From Ignelater luminosus (Eukaryota; Arthropoda; Insecta; Coleoptera; Elateridae): DNA of 64,000 bases. Below are positions 34,651 to 44,385 of the stretch, in pieces; the first letter of the stretch is position 1, and every line of letters starts with the position of its first letter. The position numbers and the translations under genes were made by a program. The DNA is taken from positions 1 to 64,000 of the forward strand of contig VTPC01090587.1 in the NCBI GenBank assembly GCA_011009095.1, read 5' to 3'. The notes beneath the pieces were generated by a model. That model was not told the DNA's origin. It saw only the letters and a list, made by a program, of their open reading frames with translations, and ran no database searches.

Positions 34651-36774
34651 ATGCCAAAATCAAGAAAGACTTCATCCATAATCGTCTTGAGCAGATATTT
34701 TGACAACAACGTTAGTTTAGTGGCTGGTATGTGTTCTAAATGCTATCTAGAGAATGAAGACGACGTAAAAATAATAGCAGTTAATAGAAGATTCCTTAAG
34801 GAAGTCGAAAAACGTAAAAATTTAAAACACACTAAATTCTTACATGATGATTACCCTTGTGAAGGTGATCGCATTTCACGTCAAACATTCGAAAACTACA
34901 GTCTAAAATTACCACCAGCGACAGCCAACGACGATTATGCACTGATTACTGCTGATACGTCTCGTAGTCGTCAAATGAAACCTCAGATTAATTGCTATAA
35001 TAACAATAGCGCTTGTGGAAATGAAGTGACAAATTTATGTACTAACGTTAAGAATTCCTTAAAGCCAGCAGAAAAGGTCAATAATAAAAATTATTATTAC
35101 GGTGATAACATAAAAATTGAAACAAATGAAAATTCTCCAAGCGAGAATATTTCACATATTCAATGTAATTCAAAAGACGTAAATATTTTACATAATGTTA
35201 ACGATCTGAATCTTTTCCTTCTTCGATCGAATTCAATTATTTTGGATAATTCTAAACCTCAAGAACATTTAAATAGTTTTGATGGACATAATGGCTTTTT
35301 AGATCTCGACAGCATACTCCAACAAAGTTGTTCAAAAATGGAATGTTATTCTTCCTACGAGGAATTAAACGTGCCTAATTGCTCATTTGCACAGAACTGT
35401 TCATCTACAAAAGACATTACTGCAACTAATGAAAGTTATTCGCAAATTAACAACAGCTCACATGGTATAAACAATCCAGAAATTGCATCCCAGAACATTT
35501 TATGTATCAAAAATGATCCATCTGAAGAAACATCACAATATATCCAAAATACTTCAAATATCGCATTTGAAAACGTTCCGAGTTGTGCCACAAATGATTC
35601 TCATTTTACAAATAATTGTGATATGCAAAATAGTCTAAGTATCGAACGCGATTTAGATAACTGTAGTAGCTATCCTACGTATTCCCAAAATAATCTAGAT
35701 ATTCGAGATTGTTTGAATGACCGAAATGATTCCCAGTTTGAAGATGACATAAACATCGAAAATAGTTCAAATAATTGCGGTAATTCAAAAACCCAGGACA
35801 ATGTAATTGCTCAAAACTATGAAGACAACTATAATAATAGTAATTCTCAGAATAATTATGAAATCTCGGAAACTATAAACAATCAAGCTAATACATATCA
35901 TCAAGATATTTCACATTTTAAAAACATGTTTGTGAAAGAAACGTCGATTTTAAGCAATTTAAGTATGTTAGACAACGCAAAAACCAAGGATAATGCCGAA
36001 ATTAAATTTGTATCATCTGCTTTCGATGCTCAAAATAATAAAAAAATTCTTAGCAAAATAAATTTCTCAAAACTTGAGAAATCTTATAATTCTCAAAAAC
36101 CCAAGTGGCTACTATTAAGCGAAAATTCGAACATCAAAATTGAAAATAATCTAGAGCAGCCTATGTTTGCTACTATGAAAAATGAAAGTTCTAACTCCAA
36201 CATAATTGATAATCCAAAAACAGAAATCAAATCTGAATTGGTTAAAACAGATCTTGAAGAAACGAGACGCACCATAAACTTTGCAAAACTTAAAATCAAA
36301 AAGAACCCCAACATAGAAAAATCTATATGGATTCCTCCTCGTTCTCCTCATAATTTAATCGAAGAGTCCTTATTCCACGACCCATGGTCTTTACTAATAG
36401 CTACTATTTTCTTAAATAAAACTTCTTGTATGTGTGCAAGACCTAGGGTAGAAGAATTCTTAAAGGATTTTTCGGGACCATTAGATGTTCTAAAAGAACA
36501 TCCTACGAAACTTGAGAAGTATTTTTTGGATTTGGGATTGCACAAAAAGCGCGCGGAACAGGTATGGCGGATGTCCTACGATTACGCTTATAAAAATTGG
36601 CAAAATCCTAAAGAATTATATGGAATTGGAAAATATGGAGAAGATGCCTACAGGATGTTTGTTTTAGGAGATCTAGATATAGAGCCAACCGATAGATTCT
36701 TAAGGATTTATAGAGACTGGGCTAGAATAAAACAAAAAGAAGATATGAATGCAATGTATCCAGATGATGAGTAA
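34651..36774 (+). CDS. MBD4: MBD4-like thymine/uracil DNA glycosylase with Asn-rich N-terminal extension
   Basis: The 707-residue product ends in a full MBD4 glycosylase domain (about 558-705): WIPPRSPHNLIEESLFHDPW, LLIATIFLNKTS, then a helical LGLHKKRAEQVWRM region, PKELYGIGKYGEDAYRMF (helix-hairpin-helix) and EPTDRFLRIYRDW. Asp681 aligns with the catalytic Asp of human MBD4 (HPEDHKL). The family removes T or U opposite G, mostly from deaminated CpG, in the nucleus. There is no methyl-CpG-binding domain. Residues 1-90 hold a short Cys pair (CSKC) and basic helices; about 100-480 is low-complexity Asn/Ser with many NNS and SQN words; 480-555 is Lys-rich. The frame has no intron. The ATG at 34651 follows an acceptor-like AACAG. 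The mRNA may be spliced in its 3' UTR (AAG|GTGAGT three bases after the stop). A poly(A) signal lies at 36834. Confidence 0.88.
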   Translation: MPKSRKTSSIIVLSRYFDNNVSLVAGMCSKCYLENEDDVKIIAVNRRFLKEVEKRKNLKHTKFLHDDYPCEGDRISRQTFENYSLKLPPATANDDYALITADTSRSRQMKPQINCYNNNSACGNEVTNLCTNVKNSLKPAEKVNNKNYYYGDNIKIETNENSPSENISHIQCNSKDVNILHNVNDLNLFLLRSNSIILDNSKPQEHLNSFDGHNGFLDLDSILQQSCSKMECYSSYEELNVPNCSFAQNCSSTKDITATNESYSQINNSSHGINNPEIASQNILCIKNDPSEETSQYIQNTSNIAFENVPSCATNDSHFTNNCDMQNSLSIERDLDNCSSYPTYSQNNLDIRDCLNDRNDSQFEDDINIENSSNNCGNSKTQDNVIAQNYEDNYNNSNSQNNYEISETINNQANTYHQDISHFKNMFVKETSILSNLSMLDNAKTKDNAEIKFVSSAFDAQNNKKILSKINFSKLEKSYNSQKPKWLLLSENSNIKIENNLEQPMFATMKNESSNSNIIDNPKTEIKSELVKTDLEETRRTINFAKLKIKKNPNIEKSIWIPPRSPHNLIEESLFHDPWSLLIATIFLNKTSCMCARPRVEEFLKDFSGPLDVLKEHPTKLEKYFLDLGLHKKRAEQVWRMSYDYAYKNWQNPKELYGIGKYGEDAYRMFVLGDLDIEPTDRFLRIYRDWARIKQKEDMNAMYPDDE

Positions 36775-36833
36775 AAAGGTGAGTGTTTTGAATTTTTTTT
36801 TATTTCCTCATTTGTTAAAGAATGTTGCATTGT

Positions 36834-36839
36834 AATAAA
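36834..36839 (+). terminator. Poly(A) signal of MBD4-like gene
   Basis: AATAAA 60 bases after the stop codon. It would serve the unspliced 3' end; if the donor at 36778 is used, the transcript would instead end further downstream. Confidence 0.5.
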
Positions 36840-37283
36840 CTAAGGTTTTTCTTGTATATTTCTATCGGAAGCTGTCTTCGCGAATATTTAATTCAACCAT
36901 GAACTTTAAAAATAGATAGCTATTAATTTCAATTAAACTGAAAAGATCAAGAAGAACCTTGCTTATTTCTTCTATAAAAAATAATCCAAACAAGAGATAA
37001 ATCGCCCGTGGTAATATGTACGCATTGCGAACCTGGGAAGTAACTTCTTACTGTTAAAATTTGCTTCGTCACTCGTAAAGAGTTAATAATTAATGAATTA
37101 TACGCAAAGCATCAACGGCCTTTTAAATAAATAAAATTTGCTACCGGCAAAACGTTTTTCTGGTTTTTATTAGAACTTGTTTATTTTTAACACAAAACGA
37201 TAACGAAAACAATCACAGTTACCTTATCGCAATAAGACTTTTTCAATTTATCATGACTCCACTCAAAATTCTTATGTCACCCC

Positions 37284-37427
37284 ATGTCGAATTCGTCCAG
37301 CGAATTAAAAATCGCCCTTTTAACCATTAAAGATAAAATTATTGCTACTAGAGAATGTATCGAAGCTACAGAAGCGCAGTTAAGAAGTAAAAGAAATAAA
37401 GTCGCGACCGCTGAATTGACCCAGTAA
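37284..37427 (+). CDS. Small hypothetical protein or first coding exon, helical
   Basis: ATG at 37284 opens a clean 47-codon frame, beginning MSNSSSELKIALLTIKDKI and continuing TRECIEATEAQLRSKRNK, ending ELTQ and TAA. Codon use is protein-like, and the product is an amphipathic, probably coiled-coil helix. The end overlaps a strong donor, CCCA|GTAAGT, so it may be the first exon of a longer gene and not a complete microprotein. I recognise no family. It lies between the MBD4-like and aldolase genes, which are on the same strand. No following exon was identified. Confidence 0.35.
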   Translation: MSNSSSELKIALLTIKDKIIATRECIEATEAQLRSKRNKVATAELTQ

Positions 37428-37618
37428 GTTCTTTCTTCTACCTAGATTCCGCAATTTTTAAAATTTTACTTCCCATTCCATTCACTTACCTTGATATTAT
37501 TTTTCTTCCGCGTAATTCGATTGACACCGTTTAACAAATATTTTATCAGTTTTGTTAACACTTCTTAATTTTAAATATAAATATAATCGACATAAAAAAC
37601 ATTTTGGAATAATAAAAA

Positions 37619-37740
37619 ATCATTTATTCGTGGTTGCCGATTTATAACTATGGTAGTCGTGATCGTGATCCCTGTCTCCTCGTGCTTGTTTGCCCCTCTC
37701 TTCAGCCATTGCGATTCTATACTTGGTTATAGTGCCGCTT
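37619..37740 (-). CDS. Possible terminal coding exon, His/Asp-rich tail
   Basis: On the minus strand a frame reads YRIAMAEERGKQARGD, then RDHDHDYHSYKSATTNK and a stop, followed at once by AATAATA-rich sequence. Charged, non-random composition and slightly higher GC distinguish it from its surroundings. It could be the last exon of an unidentified minus-strand gene, a tiny protein from the internal Met, or a processed fragment. A stop lies a little upstream unless an acceptor at AATAAG is used. The family is not recognised. Confidence 0.2.
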
Positions 37741-38220
37741 ATTATTTATTATACCTTTATTATACATAGAACTATTAGTCATAATTTTATTTCCTGGATT
37801 TGTTATAATTTTGCAAATCGATCGCACTTTGATCGGTAACTTTGAACCTTCAATAGAAGACTCATATTTCCCCTTTTTTATATTAATTAATAAATTAATG
37901 TAAAAAATTTGCTTAGTTATGTTGACTTATAGAAATTGTATGTAAATTATAGTAATCTTGAATAATAGTTGTGTTTGTTTCTAAACTTTTAAATATCTTT
38001 AAAGATAGTGCAGGTAAGTAATTAACTTTTAGAAAGTTTATTTTTAAATGGTCTATTCGCCTGATAGCTACGCAACCCAACATACGAGCGTATTCTCCTG
38101 TAATTCCTACGATTTTCTTTCATACGTGAGCATTCCATTCGGAAAAGTTGTGCAGTTTCGCTATCAGATGGCGATAACATACTACACAATAAGAATTTCT
38201 TCACGTAAGCGTATCATCTG

Positions 38221-38228
38221 TATAAATA
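38221..38228 (+). promoter_or_regulatory. TATA box, probable aldolase promoter
   Basis: TATAAATA about 730 bases before the aldolase start codon. Transcription would begin near 38250 and give a non-coding exon to about 38375, where AGCA|GTAAGT is a strong donor matching the acceptor TTTAACAG at 38928 just before the coding exon. Confidence 0.55.
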
Positions 38229-38249
38229 CAGACGAAGACAGAAGGTTTC

Positions 38250-38375
38250 GATGTGATGTAATTCGTTTTTCATATCAATTTTCTTTGACTTAATTGACCT
38301 TCGTTGTCCTTTAGCTCCTCCAGTTGAATCCTTGATACAATTTTGAGCAGTTTGTGCTCAAAGTTCTCCTTAGCA
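38250..38375 (+). other. Predicted non-coding first exon of aldolase
   Basis: Bounded by the TATA box at 38221 and the GTAAGT donor at 38376. It has no ATG-led conserved frame. The start is inferred from the TATA distance. Confidence 0.4.
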
Positions 38376-38950
38376 GTAAGTACTTTTTAAAAAATCTAGT
38401 TCATAAAAACATTTTCTGTTAATATTGGAATTAATTTGTTGAAATTATAAGTTATATTTTTATCAGAATCATTTACCAAAATTGTAATGAAACTTTTTGT
38501 ATGCAGTTTTTATGTAACAATTAAACGTCGAATTTATTTTTGGAAATTTGCACGTAGTTTTCAAAATTTGGACGTAGTTTTCAAAATTTGGAATTGCTTT
38601 TTAGAAAAGCAGATTAGTTTAAGTTTTTTTTTAATTTTAAGAAAATTAGGACAAAGACAAATGTAAGTAAATGCATTTGATAAAGTGTTCTTTTTTTTGG
38701 ACATTAAGATATTATCACATATCCATTATTGATTTCTAACCAGTTTTTGTAAGAAGATTATTATAATATTATTTCTTAAAATTGTTAACATACATAGATT
38801 TCATAAGATTTCTCAATATTTAAATTATTGTGCTTTTTTTGACTGTAATATCTATTAAACAGTAATAATAGTTAATATGACAGTATTTCAAATCTTTTTA
38901 TTAAGAATCCCATTTTTTTATTTAACAGCGTACCAAATCCAGACAGCCCA

Positions 38951-41640
38951 ATGACTACCTACTTCAACTACCCACCCCCTGCTCTGCAGGATGAACTTCG
39001 TAAGATTGCAAATGCCATTGTTTCTCCAGGAAAAGGTATATTGGCTGCCGATGAATCTGTTAACACAATGGGAAAACGTCTATCAGATATCGGTTTAGAG
39101 AATACCGATGAAAATAGACGTAAATATAGGCAATTGTTATTTACTACCGATAAGGCTGTTGGAGAATACATTTCCGGAGTAATCTTGTTCCATGAAACTT
39201 TGTATCAAAAAGCTGATGATGGTACTCCATTTGTTGAGTTGTTAAAACAGAGAGGAATCATTCCTGGAATTAAAGTTGACACTGGGGTGGTGCCACTTTT
39301 TGGTTCTGAAGATGAATGCACTACACAAGGTTTGTATTGTTAATGACTGATTAGAATTACTTAATTATAAAATATCATTGGAGAAAATTTGATATAAAAT
39401 TCCAGATTTTATTGGTATGGTATATGTATATTTAAATTAAAATGATTATTAAAATTTTACTTTAGTATACCAATTGTTTTAAATGACAATTGAGGATCAT
39501 TGTAGGAGACTAATCTGGACTAATAGAAGAAATCTCTAAAATTAAAGTCCAACAGTCAACCTAAATTAGTCATAATTTTCTATTTTTTTAAACTAATATC
39601 ATTATTATTTTTAAACTTTGTTTTATGAGCATATTCTTGTTTTGTGAAAACAATTAAAAGGATATACAGAAAGAATAACTAGTATATTTAAGTTTAATAT
39701 AAATTTACTGATAGAAATCGACTTGCCATTAATATCTATTTGGTATACAGAATTTGTTATTCATGATGAGTGGAACTTTACTAACGAGTGGAAAATTCGA
39801 CTTTTTTAAGACAAAATTTGACTATCTCAAAAGTCTATGAATGTATGATAAGATTTCAATCTTTTTAATAAAATGATTTTTTACTGGTAATTATACAGTA
39901 TTTCTTAATTTCTAATGTGCAGGATGGTTTAGGACTTGTTTATTTAGTTCTAAGATACTTTTCCTATTAGAATGCACTCATCTTCAAAAAAACAACCCCA
40001 TGCAAGTAGTCTATACACAGTTTATGAGATATTGCATTAATGTAAAACATTTGAATTCTTGGTTAGGGCCCCCGCACACTGCAGACTTTTGGATTGGCCA
40101 ATAGTTAGTTAGATTGAGTTTTTTATGGGGTTATAAGGGAGTCCACACACCTACCGATTAAAAGTTGTCTGACTAAACTATCAAAAAGTTTGGGCGATTC
40201 CCTTTTGACTAAGAAGTTGGCCAACTATTGGCTGATCATGTAATCAGTCTGGCTTGCTATGGGAGCACACACACTATCCAACTAAAGAGTCGGCCAACTG
40301 ATGTTACTCCTAACTTTTCTCCCCAATATGTTGGTGTAGTTTGGCACCTGAATTTAGAGACATCCTGCATGTTGAGGAATAGCTTGATCAATTTTGTACA
40401 AAAACAAAAGTTCTCATATCTTTTTTCCTCGGTGTTATTTTCAGATTCAATAAATTAAAAAACTGAAATATTGCAAAAATATGCCCGATTAAAACTTTTC
40501 CAATAAACTTCAAGTTTATAAACAACATGGAGACTCCATAAGTTGAATATTTTCAAAATGAATGTTATTATGTTTCAGGTTTGGACGATTTGGGAAAACG
40601 TTGTGCACAATACAAAAAAGACGGTTGCCACTTTGCAAAATGGAGATGCGTATTGAAAATCGGCAAAAATACTCCATCGTATCAAGCAATTCTGGAGAAT
40701 GCTAATGTTCTAGCTCGTTACGCATCTATTTGTCAGGCAAATCGTATTGTACCAATTGTTGAACCTGAAATCTTACCTGATGGTGATCATGACATCGAAC
40801 GTTGCCAGAAAGTTACAGAGACTGTATTGGCTGCTGTTTATAAAGCCTTAAATGATCATCATGTTTATCTTGAAGGCACATTACTGAAACCAAATATGGT
40901 TACCCAAGGACAGTCGTGTGCTGTTAAATGCAGTCCACAAGAAATTGGTGCTGGTACTGTTACTGCACTTTCTCGTACTGTTCCTGCTGCTGTTCCAGGA
41001 GTTGTATTCTTATCTGGTGGCCAAAGTGAAGAAGAAGCTTCTGTCAATTTAGATGCTATTAATAAGTATGCATATAAATGGTTTTTATCAACAAGAGGAT
41101 AACAATGTTTATTTTAGATTTGAAGGAAAGAAACCATGGGCTCTTACCTTCAGCTATGGGCGTGCTCTACAAGCTTCAGTACTCCGTGCTTGGGCTGGTA
41201 AAGATGAGAATATTGCTGCTGGTCAAAGTGAATTGATGAAACGTGCTAAGGTAATTTAATTTTTAATACATGATCCTAATGTTAAATCCATTCCCTAATC
41301 CCTGTTCCTTTTACTCCTTAGTTGAATTCTAAAGCTGCACGTGGTTCTTTAGAACCTAGTGATTTACCAAAAGATGGAGCAGCAACTCAGAGTCTGTTTG
41401 TAGCAAATCATGCCTACTAATTCCTAATAATACCCTTGTACCCTCTTTAATTTGACTTGATGTACTACATCAAATTATAATGTGTGTATTTTAAAAACAA
41501 TGCATAAAAGTATTAATGTTTATAAATGGTATGAAATATTACAGGCTAATGGCGAAGCTTCTTTAGGCAAATATGCAGCTGGTAGCATAGCAGGTGCAGC
41601 AGGAGATAAAGGCTTATTCATTAAAGACCATGCATATTAA
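38951..41640 (+). CDS. Ald: Fructose-bisphosphate aldolase, class I, with alternative last exons
   Basis: Coding exons 38951-39329, 40579-41065 and 41118-41250 are followed by either 41322-41420 or 41545-41640, giving 365 or 364 residues. All phases agree, and the third intron is 52 bp. The enzyme cleaves fructose-1,6-bisphosphate to DHAP and glyceraldehyde-3-phosphate in cytosolic glycolysis. It begins MTTYFNYP as in Drosophila. Active-site residues are present: Asp34 (LAADES), Lys147 (FAKWRC), Glu188 ([10 protein letters not shown]) and Schiff-base Lys230 (GTLLKPNMV). Each C-terminus ends in the catalytic HAY tyrosine. Where most family members have INK-CPLL-KPWALTF or a close variant, this one has [14 protein letters not shown], set by the 52-bp intron junction. 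The start ATG follows a TTTAACAG acceptor by 22 bases. It is likely driven by the TATA promoter at 38221. Confidence 0.96.
40066..40310 (+). repeat. Imperfect tandem repeat in aldolase intron
   Basis: Three diverged blocks start CCCCCGCACACTGC, GAGTCCACACACCTACC and GAGCACACACACTATCC, each followed by a TTAAAAG/TTGGCCAAC-type word. Spacing is about 80-100 bases. This resembles the internal structure of some MITEs, but no terminal repeats were fixed. Confidence 0.45.
41322..41420 (+). CDS. Ald: Aldolase alternative last exon A
   Basis: Begins after CCTTAG and encodes [19 protein letters not shown], then SLFVANHAY and a stop. It joins the 41250 donor in phase 0. SLFVANHAY is identical to the usual insect aldolase end, so this isoform is standard in its active-site tail. 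Confidence 0.9.
   Translation: MNSKAARGSLEPSDLPKDGAATQSLFVANHAY
41545..41640 (+). CDS. Ald: Aldolase alternative last exon B
   Basis: Begins after ATTACAG and encodes [14 protein letters not shown], then GLFIKDHAY and a stop, also phase 0 from 41250. ANGxAxxGKYxAGS is the usual beginning of the Drosophila tail, but the last residues are GLFIKDHAY in place of SLFVANHAY. It cannot be spliced after exon A because exon A ends with its own stop, so the two are mutually exclusive. Confidence 0.88.
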   Translation, partial: ANGEASLGKYAAGSIAGAAGDKGLFIKDHAY

Positions 41641-42016
41641 GCACGTAGCAGAGCCTCAAGTATTTTTTGTTTTATTTTTGTGAGGTCTGAATATATAATA
41701 ATTCTACACAAACATGTATATTTTTCGTTCTTGCAAGTGCATATGAGCAACAGAATGAAGGAAGCATTGTAAATATCATTTTAACAAAAACCTTAATTTT
41801 ATTTATATTTTATTTTTAATGGACAGTGGTAAACATGATGAATATTATTTAAAAATTATCTTTTTCTATTATTTATTGTCAAATAAGAAAGGTATATGTT
41901 GGTATGTGTTTTTAAAGTATGATGTCTTTTATGTTCCATTTATTGCTTTTTGTTTGTTTTTACATTGATTATTTTGTCTGAATGTTATTGCTCTTGCATA
42001 GGTATATAAATGTATA

Positions 42017-42022
42017 AATAAA
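42017..42022 (+). terminator. Poly(A) signal of aldolase
   Basis: AATAAA about 375 bases after the exon B stop, the first clear signal in that 3' UTR. An exon A transcript could use an earlier, weaker signal. Confidence 0.5.
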
Positions 42023-42640
42023 ATATAAAAACATCAATTAGATATTGTTGAATTATTGTACTACATGTATTTTAAAAGTCCCTCAATATATATGTTATGA
42101 TTTATTGAAGTTTTCTTTTGTTTTCTACAGTCATTTTACCATTAATGTATATCAAGTAAAACAAATCTTCCAACACATCGATTTTTAACTGTCACCATCG
42201 GCATTGGTGGAAAAGCAATATTTGTTGTGGTTTGTTATTACCAGTAATAATAATCTAATGTAGTTTTCAGCAGATATAGCAATAAATAAAACTCTTTCGG
42301 TGTCAAAAGTGTCGTGCTGTGTTGTCAACTACCATATTTATCAGGGTACCCACACCAAGATTTTAATAGCAACTAGAGCGCATACGCCTAATATAAATCT
42401 TAATGCAAAAAATGGCACAAACAAGTCTGGTAAAGCAATTTATAAATGTACTTCCATGTCCATAGTAGCGATAAACCATTTCAGTGTAGCATATGTGGGC
42501 ATAAATGCAGATAAAAGCACCGTAAAAAGAGCATGTCACTGTTTCAATGTAACATATATGAGTGCAAATTTGCACAGAAGAACAATTTACAAAAGCACAT
42601 TAGTGTTCATGGTGACAAGAAACTGTCTCAATGTCTTACA

Positions 42641-44252
42641 TACAAGGTGTCCCAGAAAATCATACACATAGAGCTACCACAGATTTCTGGGATCAAGATA
42701 AGACGATTTAACCCAACTTACCTATATCCTAAAGTCTACTGTTGATGAGATACAAGGTGTTGAAATTAGAATTTCTAGTTTTTTTTTTGTATTTCAAGGA
42801 CAAGGTGAGATATCAGGACGAGATTTTGTATATGCTTGTTACTTTAAGGTGCCTACAATTTTACGTAGTGATATGTTTGATATCCTTGTCAGAGGTGGGG
42901 AAATAGGGAGGGGGGGTAGCTCACTATCCTAAAGAAAATGCTTACGCCACTGAAAAATGAAAGGAACTTTTTCAATTTTTGAAATTAACCATCAATTTAG
43001 CAAAGAAAGTTGCTCTTACATTTTTCCCATAGATTGCACCATCTACCAATATTGGGTTCTTTGAAATCACTAAAATTCAATGTCCTATAGTAAGGTCATG
43101 CGTTATCCCAAAAATAGGATGTAATTATTTGCATTGCATTCCTTGATAAAAATTAATAGGTCTATGCAATAACTTTTTTCCCTAAAGTGTACCATTTTCG
43201 AGATACAGGATGTGAAAATTTAATTAGAAAAAAGAAATTTTAAATTTTTGGACTTTAGGGAAACGTATTATATGGTAGAGTAGGCTTAATTTTTGTCAAG
43301 GAATACAATGTAAATAATTGTATCCTGTTTTTTAGATAATGTATGACCTTACTATAGACCCCTGAATTTTAGTGATTTTAAAAAATTCAATATTACTAGA
43401 AAATGACGCATTCTCTGGTCTTGAGCGTTTGTCTCTGCAACATTGACCTGACGGGATTGCTCGAGTGGGGGTAGTTACTCTTATACTTGGGGAAATTTCT
43501 TTTATTTTAACGTCTTTACAGTGAGAACGTGGAGTTTCCTGTGGACGGAAGTGCAGCTGGGCTGGACTTGGAAGTTTTTGGTGGTAACTGGTTAGTTCAC
43601 CAAGTGTTACGACCTTGAGATGACATCGCATGTAATGAAAAGTTTATTAGTGATAACTAGTCTAAAATTACAACAAAAAAATGCTAAACTAATTACTTAA
43701 TTTTTATCACACTAAACTTCTGTCATTTTGACATGTAACAAACAAATGATACTGATTTGCCATTTTAAGATAGGTATTCCGGCTAACTAGATTATTTCTA
43801 GATTATTCCTATCAAAAAAGCATGATCATCAGATCAGATTTTATTTTTGCGGACAAACCTTAAGCGTTATCAAAAATTACAAAGATACAAAAAATGTTTC
43901 TAAAGAAAGTATCTTTTTGGAAAAAACAATTGAAAGTTCTCAGTCTAAGCACTAAAAAGTTATCAACAAATCTGTACTGCGACATTCTTGTTTAATACAC
44001 TTACAACAATGATGACCAAAACCATCTCGAAACGTGACTTATAGTCACAAAATATGCCATACCAAAAATTATAAAAATCGATCAAAGCCTACTATTTTTA
44101 TATGCAAAATTAATTTTTTTTCAAAAATTGACGCCTCGTACCAACTTAACGAGACGATTTTGGATATAGGTAAGTTGGGTTAAATTTTCTTATTTTTATC
44201 CCAGGAGTCTGTAGTTAAGCCATGTCCCAACCTTTTGGAGACACCCTGAATA
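42641..44252. mobile_element. 1.6-kb element with ~100-bp terminal inverted repeats
   Basis: The left end CAAGGTGTCCCAGAAAATCA and the subterminal block AGACGATTTAACCCAACTTA then CCTATATCC are mirrored at the right end (GGATATAGGTAAGTTGGGTT, then GGAGACACCCTG). TA flanks both sides at the zinc-finger break. No transposase was found, so it is non-autonomous. It contains a nested palindrome at 43048-43394 and an unassigned GC-richer stretch at 43405-43640. Confidence 0.75.
43048..43394. repeat. Nested ~350-bp palindrome
   Basis: The left arm AATATTGGGTTCTTTGAAAT to GCATTCCTTGATAAAAATTAA (43048-43160) is complementary to 43285-43394 (TTTTTGTCAAGGAATACAAT to AAATTCAATATT) with scattered mismatches. 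Both arms carry TATAGTAAGGTCAT. It lies wholly inside the 42641-44252 element. Confidence 0.75.
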
Positions 44253-44385
44253 TGGTTCACGATCTTAGAGAGAGAAAAAGCGAAAATCTGTTGGTCCAGC
44301 CAACGTTCCAGAGGAGATCATCTTCGTACCTCAAGTAGAAGGCTCTAACGGAAATCTTGTAATACTTTCTGATACTAGAACCTGA

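Larger units (their letters stand above)
42290..44385 (+). pseudogene. C2H2 zinc-finger gene remnant, split by an inserted element
   Basis: FRCQKCRAV near 42298, HSSDKPFQCSICGHKCR at 42463 and FQCNIYECKFAQKNNLQKHI then SVHGDKKLSQCLTY to 42641 are C2H2 fingers with a GDKPFQC-type linker, in broken frames with at least one internal stop and a lost second Cys in one finger. After the 1.6-kb insertion (42641-44252) a frame resumes: KKRKSVGPANVPEEI, FVPQVEGSNGNLVILSD and a stop at 44377. This reads like the acidic tail of the same gene. It probably is a dead duplicate or retrocopy of a zinc-finger gene. The parent gene is not identified. Confidence 0.6.

Noticed and set aside
2919-39955. Shared 17-mer ACTTGTTTATTTAGTTC at about 2920 and 39937
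   Set aside because: Homology does not extend beyond the word; chance in AT-rich DNA is plausible.
43405-43640. Possible solo long terminal repeat
   Set aside because: There is no paired copy, no flanking duplication and no convincing end dinucleotides; left as an unassigned block.
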